The position numbers and the translations under genes were made by a program. Shown here one piece after another: positions 25,630-33,816 of a DNA stretch of 64,000 nucleotides. This DNA comes from Streptosporangium lutulentum. GTDB lineage: Bacteria > Actinomycetota > Actinomycetes > Streptosporangiales > Streptosporangiaceae. Position 1 is the stretch's first letter; each line of letters begins with the position of its first letter. The notes beneath the pieces are model-generated. The model saw nothing but the letters and a program-made list of their open reading frames with translations. It was not told the DNA's origin and searched no databases. Where the stretch lies: positions 3,968,001 to 4,032,000 of the forward strand of contig NZ_JAUSQU010000001.1 of NCBI RefSeq assembly GCF_030811455.1, given 5' to 3'.

Positions 25630-26571
25630 TTATCCTCTACCTGCCGGATCGGCGTCGGTCGTTCTCGAATCGATAGCGGACGGATCGTCGACCGGCGTCA
25701 CGGCCCCGATCGGACTGTCCTCGTCCCCGAGAGGGGAGGCCTCGTCGTCGTCGAGATGGGAGAAGTCCTCGTCCTTCGGACGTCTCCTCTCCCGCAGGTA
25801 CATGAACCCCTCCGCCAGGGCGAACAGCACCACCATCGGCAGGGCGAGCGCGATCATCGAGAACGGGTCCGTGCTCGGAGTGGCGATCCCCGCGAAGAGG
25901 AACATGATGAAGATGACCATGCGGCGGTGCTTGGCCACCACCCGGTGCGGCAGGACCCCGATGACGTTCAGGAAGACCATCAGCAACGGCAGCTCGAAGG
26001 AGACGCCGAAAACGATGAGCATGACCAGCGCGTAGCCGAGGTATTCGTCGATGGTGATGCCCGCCATCGCCCCCGGAGGAGCGAACCCGAGCAGGATCGA
26101 CAGGCCCTTGTCCATCACGACGTAGGCCAGACCCGCGCCCGCCAGGAACAGCGGGACGGCCATGAGAATGAACAGGATCGAGTATCGCTTCTCGTTGCGG
26201 TACAGGCCCGGGGTGACGAACCCCCAGATCTGCCAGAGCCAGACCGGCGAGGAGACCACCAGCCCGAACATCGCCGCGACCTTGAGGTTCACGAAGAACG
26301 CGTCGAAGACCCCGAGAATCAACATCGTGCACTGCCCGGACCGCAATTCCTGGGCCTGCGGCAGAGCGCAGTACGGCTCGGCGACGAAGTGCCAGATCGG
26401 ATCGAAGAAGATGAATCCGATGATGATGCCGGCGAGCAACCCGAGCAGGGCGATGACCAGCCGGTTGCGCAACTCACGAAGATGATCCATGAGCGGCATA
26501 CGGCCCTCGGCCGAGTCGGCGGGCGGTGTCGCCCCGTTCCGGCCCGGCTTGGGCCACTTCAGCAGCGCCAT
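25630..26571 (-). CDS. tatC: Twin-arginine translocase TatC, copy 1
   Basis: A 313-residue six-helix TatC. It has the conserved cytosolic N-terminus MPLMDHLRELRNRLVIA, the first periplasmic loop, SFELPLLMVFLNVIGV and a C-terminal acidic cytosolic tail (EDFSHLDDDEAS). TatC recognises the twin-arginine signal and works with TatA. This copy is about 93% identical in protein to copy 2 next door (roughly 20 substitutions, clustered in TM3-TM5 and the tail). No key residue appears lost; changes are mostly Val/Ile/Leu swaps, so selection seems still active. Confidence 0.95.
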   Translation of the reverse strand: MALLKWPKPGRNGATPPADSAEGRMPLMDHLRELRNRLVIALLGLLAGIIIGFIFFDPIWHFVAEPYCALPQAQELRSGQCTMLILGVFDAFFVNLKVAAMFGLVVSSPVWLWQIWGFVTPGLYRNEKRYSILFILMAVPLFLAGAGLAYVVMDKGLSILLGFAPPGAMAGITIDEYLGYALVMLIVFGVSFELPLLMVFLNVIGVLPHRVVAKHRRMVIFIMFLFAGIATPSTDPFSMIALALPMVVLFALAEGFMYLRERRRPKDEDFSHLDDDEASPLGDEDSPIGAVTPVDDPSAIDSRTTDADPAGRG

Positions 26572-26629
26572 TCGCGAATCCCGATCTGACGAGTCGGATG
26601 ATCAGGACCGCTCCTGGGGTTGCCGCCGC

Positions 26630-26680
26630 CTACCGCATCCCGCATCCCGAGCGCACCGGACCGGGCGCAGAGCCTGGCTG
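26630..26680 (-). pseudogene. Fossil 3' end of tatA at duplication junction
   Basis: The sequence starting CTACCGCATCCCGCATCCCG aligns with the tatA end (stop at 27725-27727, CTACTGGGTCTTGGGCGCAC), including the following GCACCGG..GGGC..GAGCCTGGC; the upstream spacer up to tatC also aligns. It is cut off at about 26680. Confidence 0.75.
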
Positions 26681-26714
26681 CGGGGTCGACGGGGACAGCG
26701 ATCTTTCCGGGCAC
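26681..26714 (-). pseudogene. Fossil 5' end of dagK at duplication junction
   Basis: GACAGCGATCTTTCCGGGCA at about 26694 matches the dagK start region at 25599 (CACAGCGATCTCTCCGGGCA) and on the minus strand would read a start codon then PGKIAVPVDPA, against PGEIAVLVNPA in intact dagK. It abuts the tatA fossil, which marks the tandem duplication junction. Confidence 0.75.
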
Positions 26715-26730
26715 ACCCGGAACCTACCCC

Positions 26731-27666
26731 CTATTTGCCGGGGTCGGCGTCGGTCGTTCTCGAATCGATAGCGGACGGATCGTCGACCGGCGTCACGGCC
26801 TCGATCGGATCATCCTCATCGCCGAGAGAAGAGGCCTCGTCGTCGTCGAGATGGGAGAAGTCCTCGTCCTTCGGGCGCCTTCTCTCCCGCAGGTACATGA
26901 ACCCCTCCGCCAGGGCGAACAGCACCACCATCGGCAGGGCGAGCGCGATCATCGTGAACGGGTCGCCGCCCGGGGTCGCGACCGCGGCGAAGACGAACAT
27001 GATGAAGATGACCATGCGGCGGTGCTTGGCCACCACCCGGTGCGGCAGCACCCCGATGACGTTCAGGAAGACCATCAGCAACGGCAGCTCGAAGGAGATG
27101 CCGAAGATGACAAGCATGATCAGCGCGTAGCCGAGGTATTCGTCGATGGTGATGCCCGCCATCGCCCCCGGAGGGGCGAACCCGAGCAGGATCGACAGGC
27201 CCGTGTCCATCACGAAGTAGGCCACGCCCGCGCCCGCCAGGAACAGCGGCACCGCCAAGGTGATGAACAGGATCGAGTATCGCTTCTCGTTGCGGTACAG
27301 GCCCGGGGTGACGAACCCCCAGATCTGCCAGAGCCAGACCGGCGAGGAGACCACCAGCCCGAACATCGCCGCGACCTTGAGGTTCACGAAGAACGAGTCG
27401 AAGACCCCGAGAATCAACATCGTGCACTGCCCGGGCCGCAGCTCCTGGGCCTGCGGCAGGCCACAGTACGGCTCGGCGACGAAGTGCCAGATCGGATCGA
27501 AGAAGATGAATCCGATGATGATGCCGGCGAGCAACCCGAGCAGGGCGATGACCAGCCGGTTGCGCAACTCACGAAGATGATCCATGAGCGGCATACGGCC
27601 CTCGGCCGAGTCGGCGGGCGGTGTCGCCCCGTTCCGGCCCGGCTTGGGCCACTTCAGCAGCGCCAT
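26731..27666 (-). CDS. tatC: Twin-arginine translocase TatC, copy 2
   Basis: A 311-residue TatC, the copy adjacent to tatA and therefore the one in ancestral position. N-terminus, helices and loops match copy 1 almost throughout; differences include AEPYCGLP against AEPYCALP, a changed TM3 (FITLAVPLFLAGAGVAYFVMDTG) and VATPGGDPF against IATPSTDPF. It has the conserved LRELRNRL entry and FELPLL. Upstream lies tatA, about 60 bp away on the same strand. Both copies are full-length, so both are predicted to be functional. Confidence 0.95.
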   Translation of the reverse strand: MALLKWPKPGRNGATPPADSAEGRMPLMDHLRELRNRLVIALLGLLAGIIIGFIFFDPIWHFVAEPYCGLPQAQELRPGQCTMLILGVFDSFFVNLKVAAMFGLVVSSPVWLWQIWGFVTPGLYRNEKRYSILFITLAVPLFLAGAGVAYFVMDTGLSILLGFAPPGAMAGITIDEYLGYALIMLVIFGISFELPLLMVFLNVIGVLPHRVVAKHRRMVIFIMFVFAAVATPGGDPFTMIALALPMVVLFALAEGFMYLRERRRPKDEDFSHLDDDEASSLGDEDDPIEAVTPVDDPSAIDSRTTDADPGK

Positions 27667-27724
27667 TCGCGAATCCTGGTCTGACGAATCGGGTGATCAG
27701 GGTCGATCTTAAGGCGACTACCGC

Positions 27725-28051
27725 CTACTGGGTCTTGGGCGCACCGGCCTGGGCACGGAGCCTGGCGGCCTGCTCCTCAAGGGCGCGGGCCTGCTCCTCG
27801 GCGCTCAGCGGGGAGGCCGGGGCCGCGGTGATCGGCGGCGGAACGGGGGCGGCGGGCTGAGGCTGCGCCTGGACGACCGTGGCGGTCGCCGTCTCCGTCT
27901 CGTCCTCATCACGGAGTTTGGCGGTCTCCGACTTGAAGATGCGAAGGGAACGGCCGAGGCCGCGGGCGGCTTCCGGCAGCTTCTTTGCCCCGAACAGCAG
28001 CACCAGGATCAGCCCGATGATGATGAGTTCAGTGGGTCCGAGGTTGGGCAT
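27725..28051 (-). CDS. tatA: Twin-arginine translocase TatA
   Basis: A 108-residue TatA/E protein: a short N-terminus ([20 protein letters not shown]) with one transmembrane helix, the [21 protein letters not shown] hinge and amphipathic helix in slightly split form, then an acidic, Pro- and Ala-rich tail. It polymerises to form the Tat passage for folded proteins. It is located between a 51-residue membrane protein gene and tatC, downstream of pafBC, the usual actinobacterial order. Confidence 0.95.
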   Translation of the reverse strand: MPNLGPTELIIIGLILVLLFGAKKLPEAARGLGRSLRIFKSETAKLRDEDETETATATVVQAQPQPAAPVPPPITAAPASPLSAEEQARALEEQAARLRAQAGAPKTQ

Positions 28052-28161
28052 GACACATCCTTACGCCGAGCGACGTGCATTCTTGACGTGCGTTCTCTGG
28101 CCCGATCGTACGCTGCTCAGGGACAGACTCATCCCTTCGGGCCCTGTATTGTCCCGGTCTT

Positions 28162-28317
28162 TTACCTGAGGAGGGTTTGCGTGGACTCAAGCCTCTCCCG
28201 CGTTCTGTTCACCTCACGTCCAAGTTCTGTGGCCGCCCGCAGCACGCGAACACCGAGAAAACCAAGGACGACCAGTCCCGCGAAGGCCACAGCGACCGCG
28301 GCCATGATCCAGCTCAT
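28162..28317 (-). CDS. Small single-pass membrane protein between pafC and tatA, 51 aa
   Basis: A 51-residue frame starting MSWIMAAVAVAFAGLVVLGF, with one transmembrane helix (about 4-23) followed by a highly charged helix (RVLRAATELGREVNRTRERL). It lies just 28 bp after the pafC stop and 110 bp before tatA, all on one strand, so it is probably part of the pafBC-tat transcript. The helix-plus-coil design resembles small conserved actinobacterial proteins at this place; no function is known to me. Confidence 0.75.
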   Translation of the reverse strand: MSWIMAAVAVAFAGLVVLGFLGVRVLRAATELGREVNRTRERLESTQTLLR

Positions 28318-28345
28318 TCAGTGACATCCTAACCAACACCGGAAG

Positions 28346-29302
28346 TCAGGAAACCGACTCGTAACGATTGAGTGCCGACATCGCGGCGGCCCGCACGCTC
28401 TCGGCCAGCGAGGCCGGCGAGATCACCCGGCCGCTGTCGCCCAGGCGCAGCGCCAGCCGTACCAGCCAGCCCTGGTCGCGGGCCCGCAGTGCCACCCGCA
28501 GACGCCCCTCCCCGAGCTCCTCGACCCGCTCGCAGGGGTAGTACTCGGCCACCCAGCGGCCCTCGGGGGTCAGCTCCAGCTCCACCAGCTCGTCGGTGGG
28601 CGAGGGCCGGAACACCCCGGAGGCCACCTCGTCGGGCACGGCGTCGGCGGGCGGGTCGGCGGCCACGTCGAGCACCTCGACGGTGAGCATCCGGTCCAGC
28701 CGGAACAACCGCACCGCCTCGGCCCGGTAGCACCAGCCCGACAGGTAGGAGCGTCCGTCCACCACGACCAGGCGCATCGGATCGACCTCGCGCGGGGTGA
28801 TCTCGTCGCGCCCCGGCACGTAGTACCGCAGGGAAAGCCGCCTGCCGCGCCGCAGCGCCTCGTTGACGGCGGGCAGCGCGTCGGGCGTGGCGTCCACCTC
28901 GACCGCGACCTGGTTGCTGACCGCCGCCGCGCCCTCGCCCGAGGCCTGCTCGAACTTGGCGATGACCCTGGCCAGCGCGTCGCGCTCGCCGAACTCGGGC
29001 ATCTCGGCGAGCATCCGCAGTGCCACCAGCAGGGCGCTGGCCTCGTCGATGCCCAGTCGTAGCGGGCGGGCGATGGTGTCGGCGTTGTCGATGAGGATCT
29101 CCCCGCCGTCCCACGACACGTCGATCAGGTCGCCGGGGGTGTGGCCGGGCAGCCCGCACATCCACACCAGCTGCAGGTCGTCGATGAGCTGCTTCTCGCT
29201 CAGCCCGAAGATCTTCGCGACCTCGGGGACCTGGGCGCCGGGATGCGACATCAGGTAGGGAACCAGTGCCAGCAGCCTGGGCAGGCGGTCGGCCGTGCTC
29301 AT
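28346..29302 (-). CDS. pafC: WYL-domain regulator PafC
   Basis: A 318-residue protein with an N-terminal winged helix (LPRLLALVPYLMSHPGAQVPEV region, GLSEKQLIDDLQLVW) and a WYL ligand-binding domain (LRYYVPGRDEITPREVDPMRLVVVDGRSYLSGWCY). PafC forms a heterodimer with PafB that activates a LexA-independent DNA damage regulon in mycobacteria. The ATG overlaps the pafB stop by 4 bp, showing translational coupling. The position next to pafA and tatA is the conserved one. Confidence 0.94.
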   Translation of the reverse strand: MSTADRLPRLLALVPYLMSHPGAQVPEVAKIFGLSEKQLIDDLQLVWMCGLPGHTPGDLIDVSWDGGEILIDNADTIARPLRLGIDEASALLVALRMLAEMPEFGERDALARVIAKFEQASGEGAAAVSNQVAVEVDATPDALPAVNEALRRGRRLSLRYYVPGRDEITPREVDPMRLVVVDGRSYLSGWCYRAEAVRLFRLDRMLTVEVLDVAADPPADAVPDEVASGVFRPSPTDELVELELTPEGRWVAEYYPCERVEELGEGRLRVALRARDQGWLVRLALRLGDSGRVISPASLAESVRAAAMSALNRYESVS

Positions 29303-30258
29303 AGGAGTGCTCCCTTCAGGCGGCAGATCACGGCGTCTCGGGCGTCCGGCGGCCCGATCACCTCGGCGTCGGCGGCGAAGCCCACGACCCACCCGGCCAG
29401 CCGCGCGGGGTCGGTGAAGTCGATGTCCAGCTCGTCCCACCCGCCGGGGCCGGGCCGTACGGCCTTCGCCACCTGGCGCAGCCCCTGGCAGGTGCCCTCC
29501 CTGACCCGGATGAGGGCGATGCGCTCCGAGACGTTCAGGTCGTCGCTGTAGCCGACCATCGACGTGATGTCGACCCCCTCGGGCACCACCACGGCCCCGG
29601 GCCGGCCGATCGTGGTGACCGCCCCGCTGATCCGGCTGAGCCGGAACACCCGGGGCGCGTCGCGGTCGCGGTCGTGACCCACCACGTACCAGCGGCCGCG
29701 GCGGCTGACCACGCCCCACGGCTCCACCGTGCGGGTCAGCACGCTCTGGCCGGTGGCCCCGCGGTAGGCGAAGCGGACCGCGCGCCGGTCGCGTACGGCC
29801 TCCCACAGCGCGGGAAAGGACGGGTCGCGGGTGTCCACCCGCAACTCCAGCGCCCCGCCGAGCATCCCGCCCGCCTCGTCGGTCTCCACCCCGCCCGCGC
29901 GCAACTTGAGCAGCGCCCCGCTGGCCGCCTCGGCCAGACTGGCCCGCTGCCACACCTGGGCCGCCAGGCCCACCACGGCCGCCTCGTCGGGCTCCAGGGT
30001 GATCTCAGGCAGCTCGTAGGCCTGGCGGACGATCCGGTAGCCCGGGTCTTCCTCCCAGGGGTCCTTGTGGACCTCGATCGGGATGCCGATCTCGCGCAGC
30101 TCGTTCTTGTCCCGCTCGAACATCCGCTGGAAGGCCTCGTCGTTCTCGGCGTCGTAGCCGGGTACCGCCTGGCGGATGTGCTCGGCGCTGAGCGGCCGCC
30201 GCGTGGACAGCAGGCAGATCACGAGATTGAGCAGCCGCTCGGTCTTCCGGCGCGACAT
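29299..30258 (-). CDS. pafB: WYL-domain regulator PafB
   Basis: A 319-residue paralogue of PafC. The N-terminal HTH (KTERLLNLVICLLSTRRPLS, RMFERDKNELREIGIPIEV) is followed by a WYL domain (VRFAYRGATGQSVLTRTVEPWGVV, RGRWYVVGHDRDRDAPRVFRLSRI). Together with PafC it controls the mycobacterial SOS-independent DNA damage response; this role is inferred for this organism. A GGAGGAGG site precedes the ATG. It starts divergently from the DUF3866 gene with only 40 bp between the starts. Confidence 0.94.
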   Translation of the reverse strand: MSRRKTERLLNLVICLLSTRRPLSAEHIRQAVPGYDAENDEAFQRMFERDKNELREIGIPIEVHKDPWEEDPGYRIVRQAYELPEITLEPDEAAVVGLAAQVWQRASLAEAASGALLKLRAGGVETDEAGGMLGGALELRVDTRDPSFPALWEAVRDRRAVRFAYRGATGQSVLTRTVEPWGVVSRRGRWYVVGHDRDRDAPRVFRLSRISGAVTTIGRPGAVVVPEGVDITSMVGYSDDLNVSERIALIRVREGTCQGLRQVAKAVRPGPGGWDELDIDFTDPARLAGWVVGFAADAEVIGPPDARDAVICRLKGALL

Positions 30259-30298
30259 CCGGCCTCCTCCCTGTTCGAGTGACGCTACTCTTCCCCCC

Positions 30299-31432
30299 GT
30301 GATCAGATGGCGCAGGGGCGAAGTCGTGCGGATCCGGCGCGAGTGGCCGGGGGCGGTGGAACTCGACGTCACCACCGAGGATGGCAGTGCGCGCGCACTG
30401 GCCTATCCCGCCCTGGTGGGACGTCCGGAACCCGGCGATGCGGTGCTGCTCAACACGACCGCACTCGCGATGGGTCTTGGTACGGGAGGTTACGCCATGG
30501 TGGTGGCACTTCCCGACCGATTGCCGGAAGATCCGCACGGCCCCGGGCACCTGGTGAAGGCTCGCTACACCCCGTTGCAGGCCACCGTGCTCGGCGCCGA
30601 CGAGCAGGACTCGCCCTTCCACGAGGTGCTCCGCGAGGCCGACTCCCTGGACGGCATGCCCGTGATCATCGCCGACCTGCACTCGGCGCTGCCCGCGATC
30701 CTCTGCGGCCTGTACGGCTCGCATCCCCCGCCGCGGCCGGCCGCCCCCGGGGACGCCGGGCGGGAGCCGCAGGAACCCGGCGGCGGGCGCCCGCCCGCGC
30801 GTGTCGCCTACGTGATGCTCGACGGGGGCGCGCTGCCCGCCTGGTTCTCCATGTCCTGCGCCCGGCTCAAGGAGGCCGGCTGGCTGCGCGGGGTGGTCAC
30901 GGTGGGTCAGTCCTTCGGCGGCGACGTGGAGGCCGTGACGCTGCACACGGGCCTGCTGGCGGCCCGGCACGTCCTGGAGGCCGACGTGGCGATCGTCACC
31001 CAGGGGCCGGGCAACCTGGGCACCGGCACCCGCTGGGGCTTCTCGGGCGTCTCGGCCGGCGAGGCGGTCAACGCGGCCGCCGTCCTGGGGGGCCGTCCCG
31101 TCGCGGCGCTGCGGGTCAGCGAGGGCGACAGCCGCGAGCGCCACATCGGCGTCTCCCACCACTCGCTGACCGCCTACGGGAGGGTCGCGCTGGCCCCGGC
31201 CCAGGTCGCCGTGCCGGAACTGCCCGGCGACTTCGGCAGGCGGGTGACCGAGCAGGCCGAGCCGCTGGCCGTACGGCACGAGCTGGTCGGGGTGCCCGTG
31301 GACGGGCTGTACGAGGCGCTGCGCGCCTCTCCGGTGCGGCTGTCCACGATGGGCCGGGGCCTGGACGAGGACCTGGCCTACTTCCTGGCCTCGGCCGCCG
31401 CCGGCCGCCACGCGGCCTCGTTGCTGTCGTAG
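30299..31432 (+). CDS. DUF3866 family protein
   Basis: A 377-residue protein of the DUF3866 family, seen in actinobacteria and some Firmicutes and often near pafBC. Recognisable blocks are LNTTALAMGLGTGGYAMV, GHLVKARYTPLQ, YVMLDGGALPAWFS, TVGQSFGGDVEAVTLHTGL, VTQGPGNLGTGTRWGFSG and HIGVSHHSLTAYGRVAL. The function is unknown; the dense Gly/His/Ser motifs suggest an enzyme. It starts with GTG 30299 and its last 55 bp overlap the convergent DUF3291 gene. Confidence 0.88.
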   Translation: MIRWRRGEVVRIRREWPGAVELDVTTEDGSARALAYPALVGRPEPGDAVLLNTTALAMGLGTGGYAMVVALPDRLPEDPHGPGHLVKARYTPLQATVLGADEQDSPFHEVLREADSLDGMPVIIADLHSALPAILCGLYGSHPPPRPAAPGDAGREPQEPGGGRPPARVAYVMLDGGALPAWFSMSCARLKEAGWLRGVVTVGQSFGGDVEAVTLHTGLLAARHVLEADVAIVTQGPGNLGTGTRWGFSGVSAGEAVNAAAVLGGRPVAALRVSEGDSRERHIGVSHHSLTAYGRVALAPAQVAVPELPGDFGRRVTEQAEPLAVRHELVGVPVDGLYEALRASPVRLSTMGRGLDEDLAYFLASAAAGRHAASLLS

Positions 31433-31854
31433 AACTCCTTGAAGGTGAAGGCCTTGGGGGTGGGCCCCTCGGCCTTGAGCAGCTCCAGGCGGCTCATGCC
31501 CTCGGCCGTCGTCGGCTCGGACCCCTCGGGGATCCACCACATCACCGTGTACGGCTCCGCCATGCGCAGGAACCACTCCCTGCGGCGCTGCATGACGCCC
31601 AGGTGCGCGCTGCGGTAGACGAAGTCCCACAGCGCGTCGCGCGACTCCCACACCGAAAGGTTGATCACCAGGTGGTCGCCGTAGTCGTGCTGGATCAGGT
31701 CCTGGGGGGTGTCGCCCTCCTCGAGCCGCCACACGAAGCCGGGTGTCGCGTCGGAGACCTTGTAGATGGGTTCGAGGGCCGCCATGAAGTCGGCGAGTTC
31801 GGGGGAGTCCATCGGCGCGCGCATGTGCGCGACATTGAGTTGAGCCAAGTGCAT
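31378..31854 (-). CDS. DUF3291 (dimeric alpha-beta barrel) protein
   Basis: A 158-residue DUF3291 protein of the dimeric ferredoxin-like alpha-beta-barrel type (LAQLNVAHMRAPMDSPELADF, NLSVWESRDALWDFVYRSAH, WWIPEGSEPTTAEGMSRLELL). Related folds bind heme or act as small monooxygenases, but DUF3291 is uncharacterised. It lies 32 bp downstream of the SufR-like regulator and is probably co-transcribed with it. Its 3' end overlaps the convergent DUF3866 gene by 55 bp. Confidence 0.88.
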   Translation of the reverse strand: MHLAQLNVAHMRAPMDSPELADFMAALEPIYKVSDATPGFVWRLEEGDTPQDLIQHDYGDHLVINLSVWESRDALWDFVYRSAHLGVMQRRREWFLRMAEPYTVMWWIPEGSEPTTAEGMSRLELLKAEGPTPKAFTFKEFYDSNEAAWRPAAAEARK

Positions 31855-31886
31855 GGGATCAGCAGACCACTGCCGCCCCTTCTATG

Positions 31887-32528
31887 TCAATTGTCATTAA
31901 TTTTAGAAAAACTGACGCAGCACTCACCCGGCCGCGCGTCCAGCCGCGCCCCCTCGGCGTCCTCGCCGATCCCCTCCAGCAGACCCCGGCAGAACTCCAG
32001 GTTCATCGAGCAGACCAGCAGCGGGTGCTCCTCGGCCAGCACGTGGAACGGGCAGTTGCGCAGCCGCACCCGGCTGCCCTCCTCGTACGGCTCGTAGCCC
32101 CGGCGGCGCAGCACCTCGCCGAGATCCTCGCCCTTCGACGCCAGCCTGCCCCCGGCCCGCCGCGCGGCCTCCTCGGCCCGCTCGTCCCCGCCGATCAGCT
32201 CCACCGTCTCGGCCAGCGCCAGCGCCAGCGTCCGGTAGTCCCTGGCGGGCACGCTGACCTGCCACTCCCCCGGCGCCCGGCGGTAGACCTTCGCCGGCCG
32301 TCCGCTGCCCGGCCCTGTCTTCTCCGTCAGCCGCCGGAAGTTCGCCTCCAGCAACCCGGCCTCGACGAGCTTGTCCAGATGGAACGCGGCCAGGGTCCGC
32401 TGGACCCCCACCGCCTCGGCGGCCTCGTTCCGCCCCACCTCACGCCCCTGGGCGGCCACGTAGTCGTAGACGGCCCGGCGCACCGGGTCCTGGAGGGTCG
32501 TCACCGTATCGAGGTCGTCACTGCTCAC
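31887..32528 (-). CDS. Winged-helix regulator with Cys-rich C-terminus (SufR-like)
   Basis: A 213-residue regulator of the COG2345/SufR type. The N-terminal winged helix reads LQDPVRRAVYDYVAAQGREV, RNEAAEAVGVQRTLAAFHLDKLVEAGLL, with a GPGSGRPAKVYRR wing. The C-terminus carries Cys residues in RNCPFHVLAEEHPLLVC, EFC and GECC, the layout that binds an Fe-S cluster in SufR. No suf genes are present in the window, so the target is unclear; the DUF3291 gene just downstream is the obvious candidate. It starts with GTG. Confidence 0.82.
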   Translation of the reverse strand: MSSDDLDTVTTLQDPVRRAVYDYVAAQGREVGRNEAAEAVGVQRTLAAFHLDKLVEAGLLEANFRRLTEKTGPGSGRPAKVYRRAPGEWQVSVPARDYRTLALALAETVELIGGDERAEEAARRAGGRLASKGEDLGEVLRRRGYEPYEEGSRVRLRNCPFHVLAEEHPLLVCSMNLEFCRGLLEGIGEDAEGARLDARPGECCVSFSKINDN

Positions 32529-32582
32529 AGCCCGGATTGTAGGCCGAAGACCCGGGCGTCACCGACGCGTCCGGGGCGGATG

Positions 32583-32600
32583 CCCGTCCTTCAGGGCGGG
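32583..32600. other. Short hairpin resembling an IS200/IS605-type end
   Basis: CCCGTCCT-TC-AGGGCGGG followed by AGGAGG resembles the conserved hairpin at the right end of actinobacterial IS200/IS605 (TnpB) elements. No tnpA or tnpB gene is nearby. It may be a solo element scar or chance. Confidence 0.3.
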
Positions 32601-32652
32601 AGGAGGCACTTCTTGTGTTTTCTCTTGGTGTGCGGGTCGGGCTCGGCACGGC

Positions 32653-32700
32653 AATCGCCGAAGCCCGGCCGCGCGGACGCGCGGCCGGGCTTCGGCGGTT
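32653..32700 (-). terminator. Long hairpin terminator after the FKBP gene
   Basis: A 23-bp stem with a single G-T wobble and a 2-nt centre; the core arms are CCGAAGCCCGGCCGCGCG and its exact complement. It lies about 50 bp past the stop of the minus-strand FKBP lipoprotein gene and ahead of the SufR-like gene, so it separates the pafA-FKBP transcript from what follows. Confidence 0.85.
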
Positions 32701-32748
32701 GATCGGATTCGGAGTGGGAGCGGGCCCGGACGGGCCACGCTCCGTCCG

Positions 32749-33720
32749 TCAGTAGGCGGCCAGCACGTCCACCAGGAAGACCAGGGTGTCGGTGCCCTTG
32801 ATCTTGTCGCCGGAACCCGCCTCACCGTAACCGAGGCTCGGCGGGATGCTCAGCAGCACCCGGCTGCCGAGCGGAACGCCGACCAGGCCCTTGTCCCAGC
32901 CGGGGATGACCTTGCCGGTGCCGATCTGGAACATGATCGGCTGGCCGCCGCGCGACCAGCTGCTGTCGAACTCGACGTCCGAGCCCCAGATCTTCCCGGC
33001 GTACTGCACCAGGATCGACTGGCCGGACTTGACCTCGGGCCCCTTGCCCTTGATCACCGTCTTGACGACGAGGTCCTTGGGAGCCTTCTCCTTGGTCTTG
33101 GTGGTCAGCTTGGGCGCGGCGTCGCCGCCCGGGTTCTCCACCTTGACGCCCTTGACCTTGGGGTCGACCGCGGTGCCCTGGGCCGCCTTGCTCTCGGGGA
33201 CGCCGACCACGTCGACCACGAAGACCTGCGCCTGGCCGGGGGGAACCTGCGCCTGCTGCTCAGCGGGCAGCGCGTCCTTGGCGACGACCGACATGAACCG
33301 GCCACCGCCCTTGGTCTCGGTGAAGCCCTTGCGCAGAACCTCCGGGACCTGCGCGTCGAGCGCGATGACCTGCGGGCCGCCATCGTCGTAGGTCGAGCCC
33401 GCCATCTTGTTCTCCTTGCCGTCCCAGGTGAAGACGGTGAAGTTGGCCACGACGCTGCCGCCCTCCTTGGCGGGCGCGCCGACGGTGCCGGGCGTGAGCA
33501 CCTTGTAGGAAGAGGTCTCCACGACCTTGGACGGGAAGGCCACGGTCGGCTTGGCGTTGGCCGCTCCCGTCACCTTCAACTCCGTTGCCCCACCGGCCGC
33601 GGGGCTGCTGGAGGCTCCCGCGGGGCTGCTGGAGGCCGCGGTCTCACCGCCTCCGGATCCGCAGGCTGCGGCGAACAACAAAGGCACTGCGGCGAGTACG
33701 GCCAGGCTGCGGCGGCGCAT
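32749..33720 (-). CDS. FKBP-type peptidyl-prolyl isomerase lipoprotein
   Basis: A 323-residue exported protein. The N-terminus is a lipoprotein signal with lipobox LFAAAC (Cys20), then a Ser/Gly/Ala linker. Two FKBP modules follow: a degenerate one (about 75-190) and a canonical C-terminal one (about 210-323: GQSILVQYAGKIWGSDVEFDSSW, IPGWDKGLVGVPLGSRVLLSIPPSLGYGE, DTLVFLVDVL). It catalyses cis-trans prolyl isomerisation to assist folding outside the membrane. Located 96 bp downstream of pafA, the conserved actinobacterial neighbourhood. Confidence 0.93.
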   Translation of the reverse strand: MRRRSLAVLAAVPLLFAAACGSGGGETAASSSPAGASSSPAAGGATELKVTGAANAKPTVAFPSKVVETSSYKVLTPGTVGAPAKEGGSVVANFTVFTWDGKENKMAGSTYDDGGPQVIALDAQVPEVLRKGFTETKGGGRFMSVVAKDALPAEQQAQVPPGQAQVFVVDVVGVPESKAAQGTAVDPKVKGVKVENPGGDAAPKLTTKTKEKAPKDLVVKTVIKGKGPEVKSGQSILVQYAGKIWGSDVEFDSSWSRGGQPIMFQIGTGKVIPGWDKGLVGVPLGSRVLLSIPPSLGYGEAGSGDKIKGTDTLVFLVDVLAAY

Positions 33721-33816
33721 AGATATCCCTCAGGCAGACGTCAGGTTTGCGCCACACTACCCGTCCTGACATACGGAAAGGGTAAGACAACGGCTGATCT
33801 TGCCGAAGCGTGACCA

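Noticed and set aside
28346..29953. Extended 535-residue PafC
   Set aside because: The extension is pafB in another frame; the ATG at 29302 overlaps the pafB stop in typical ATGA coupling.
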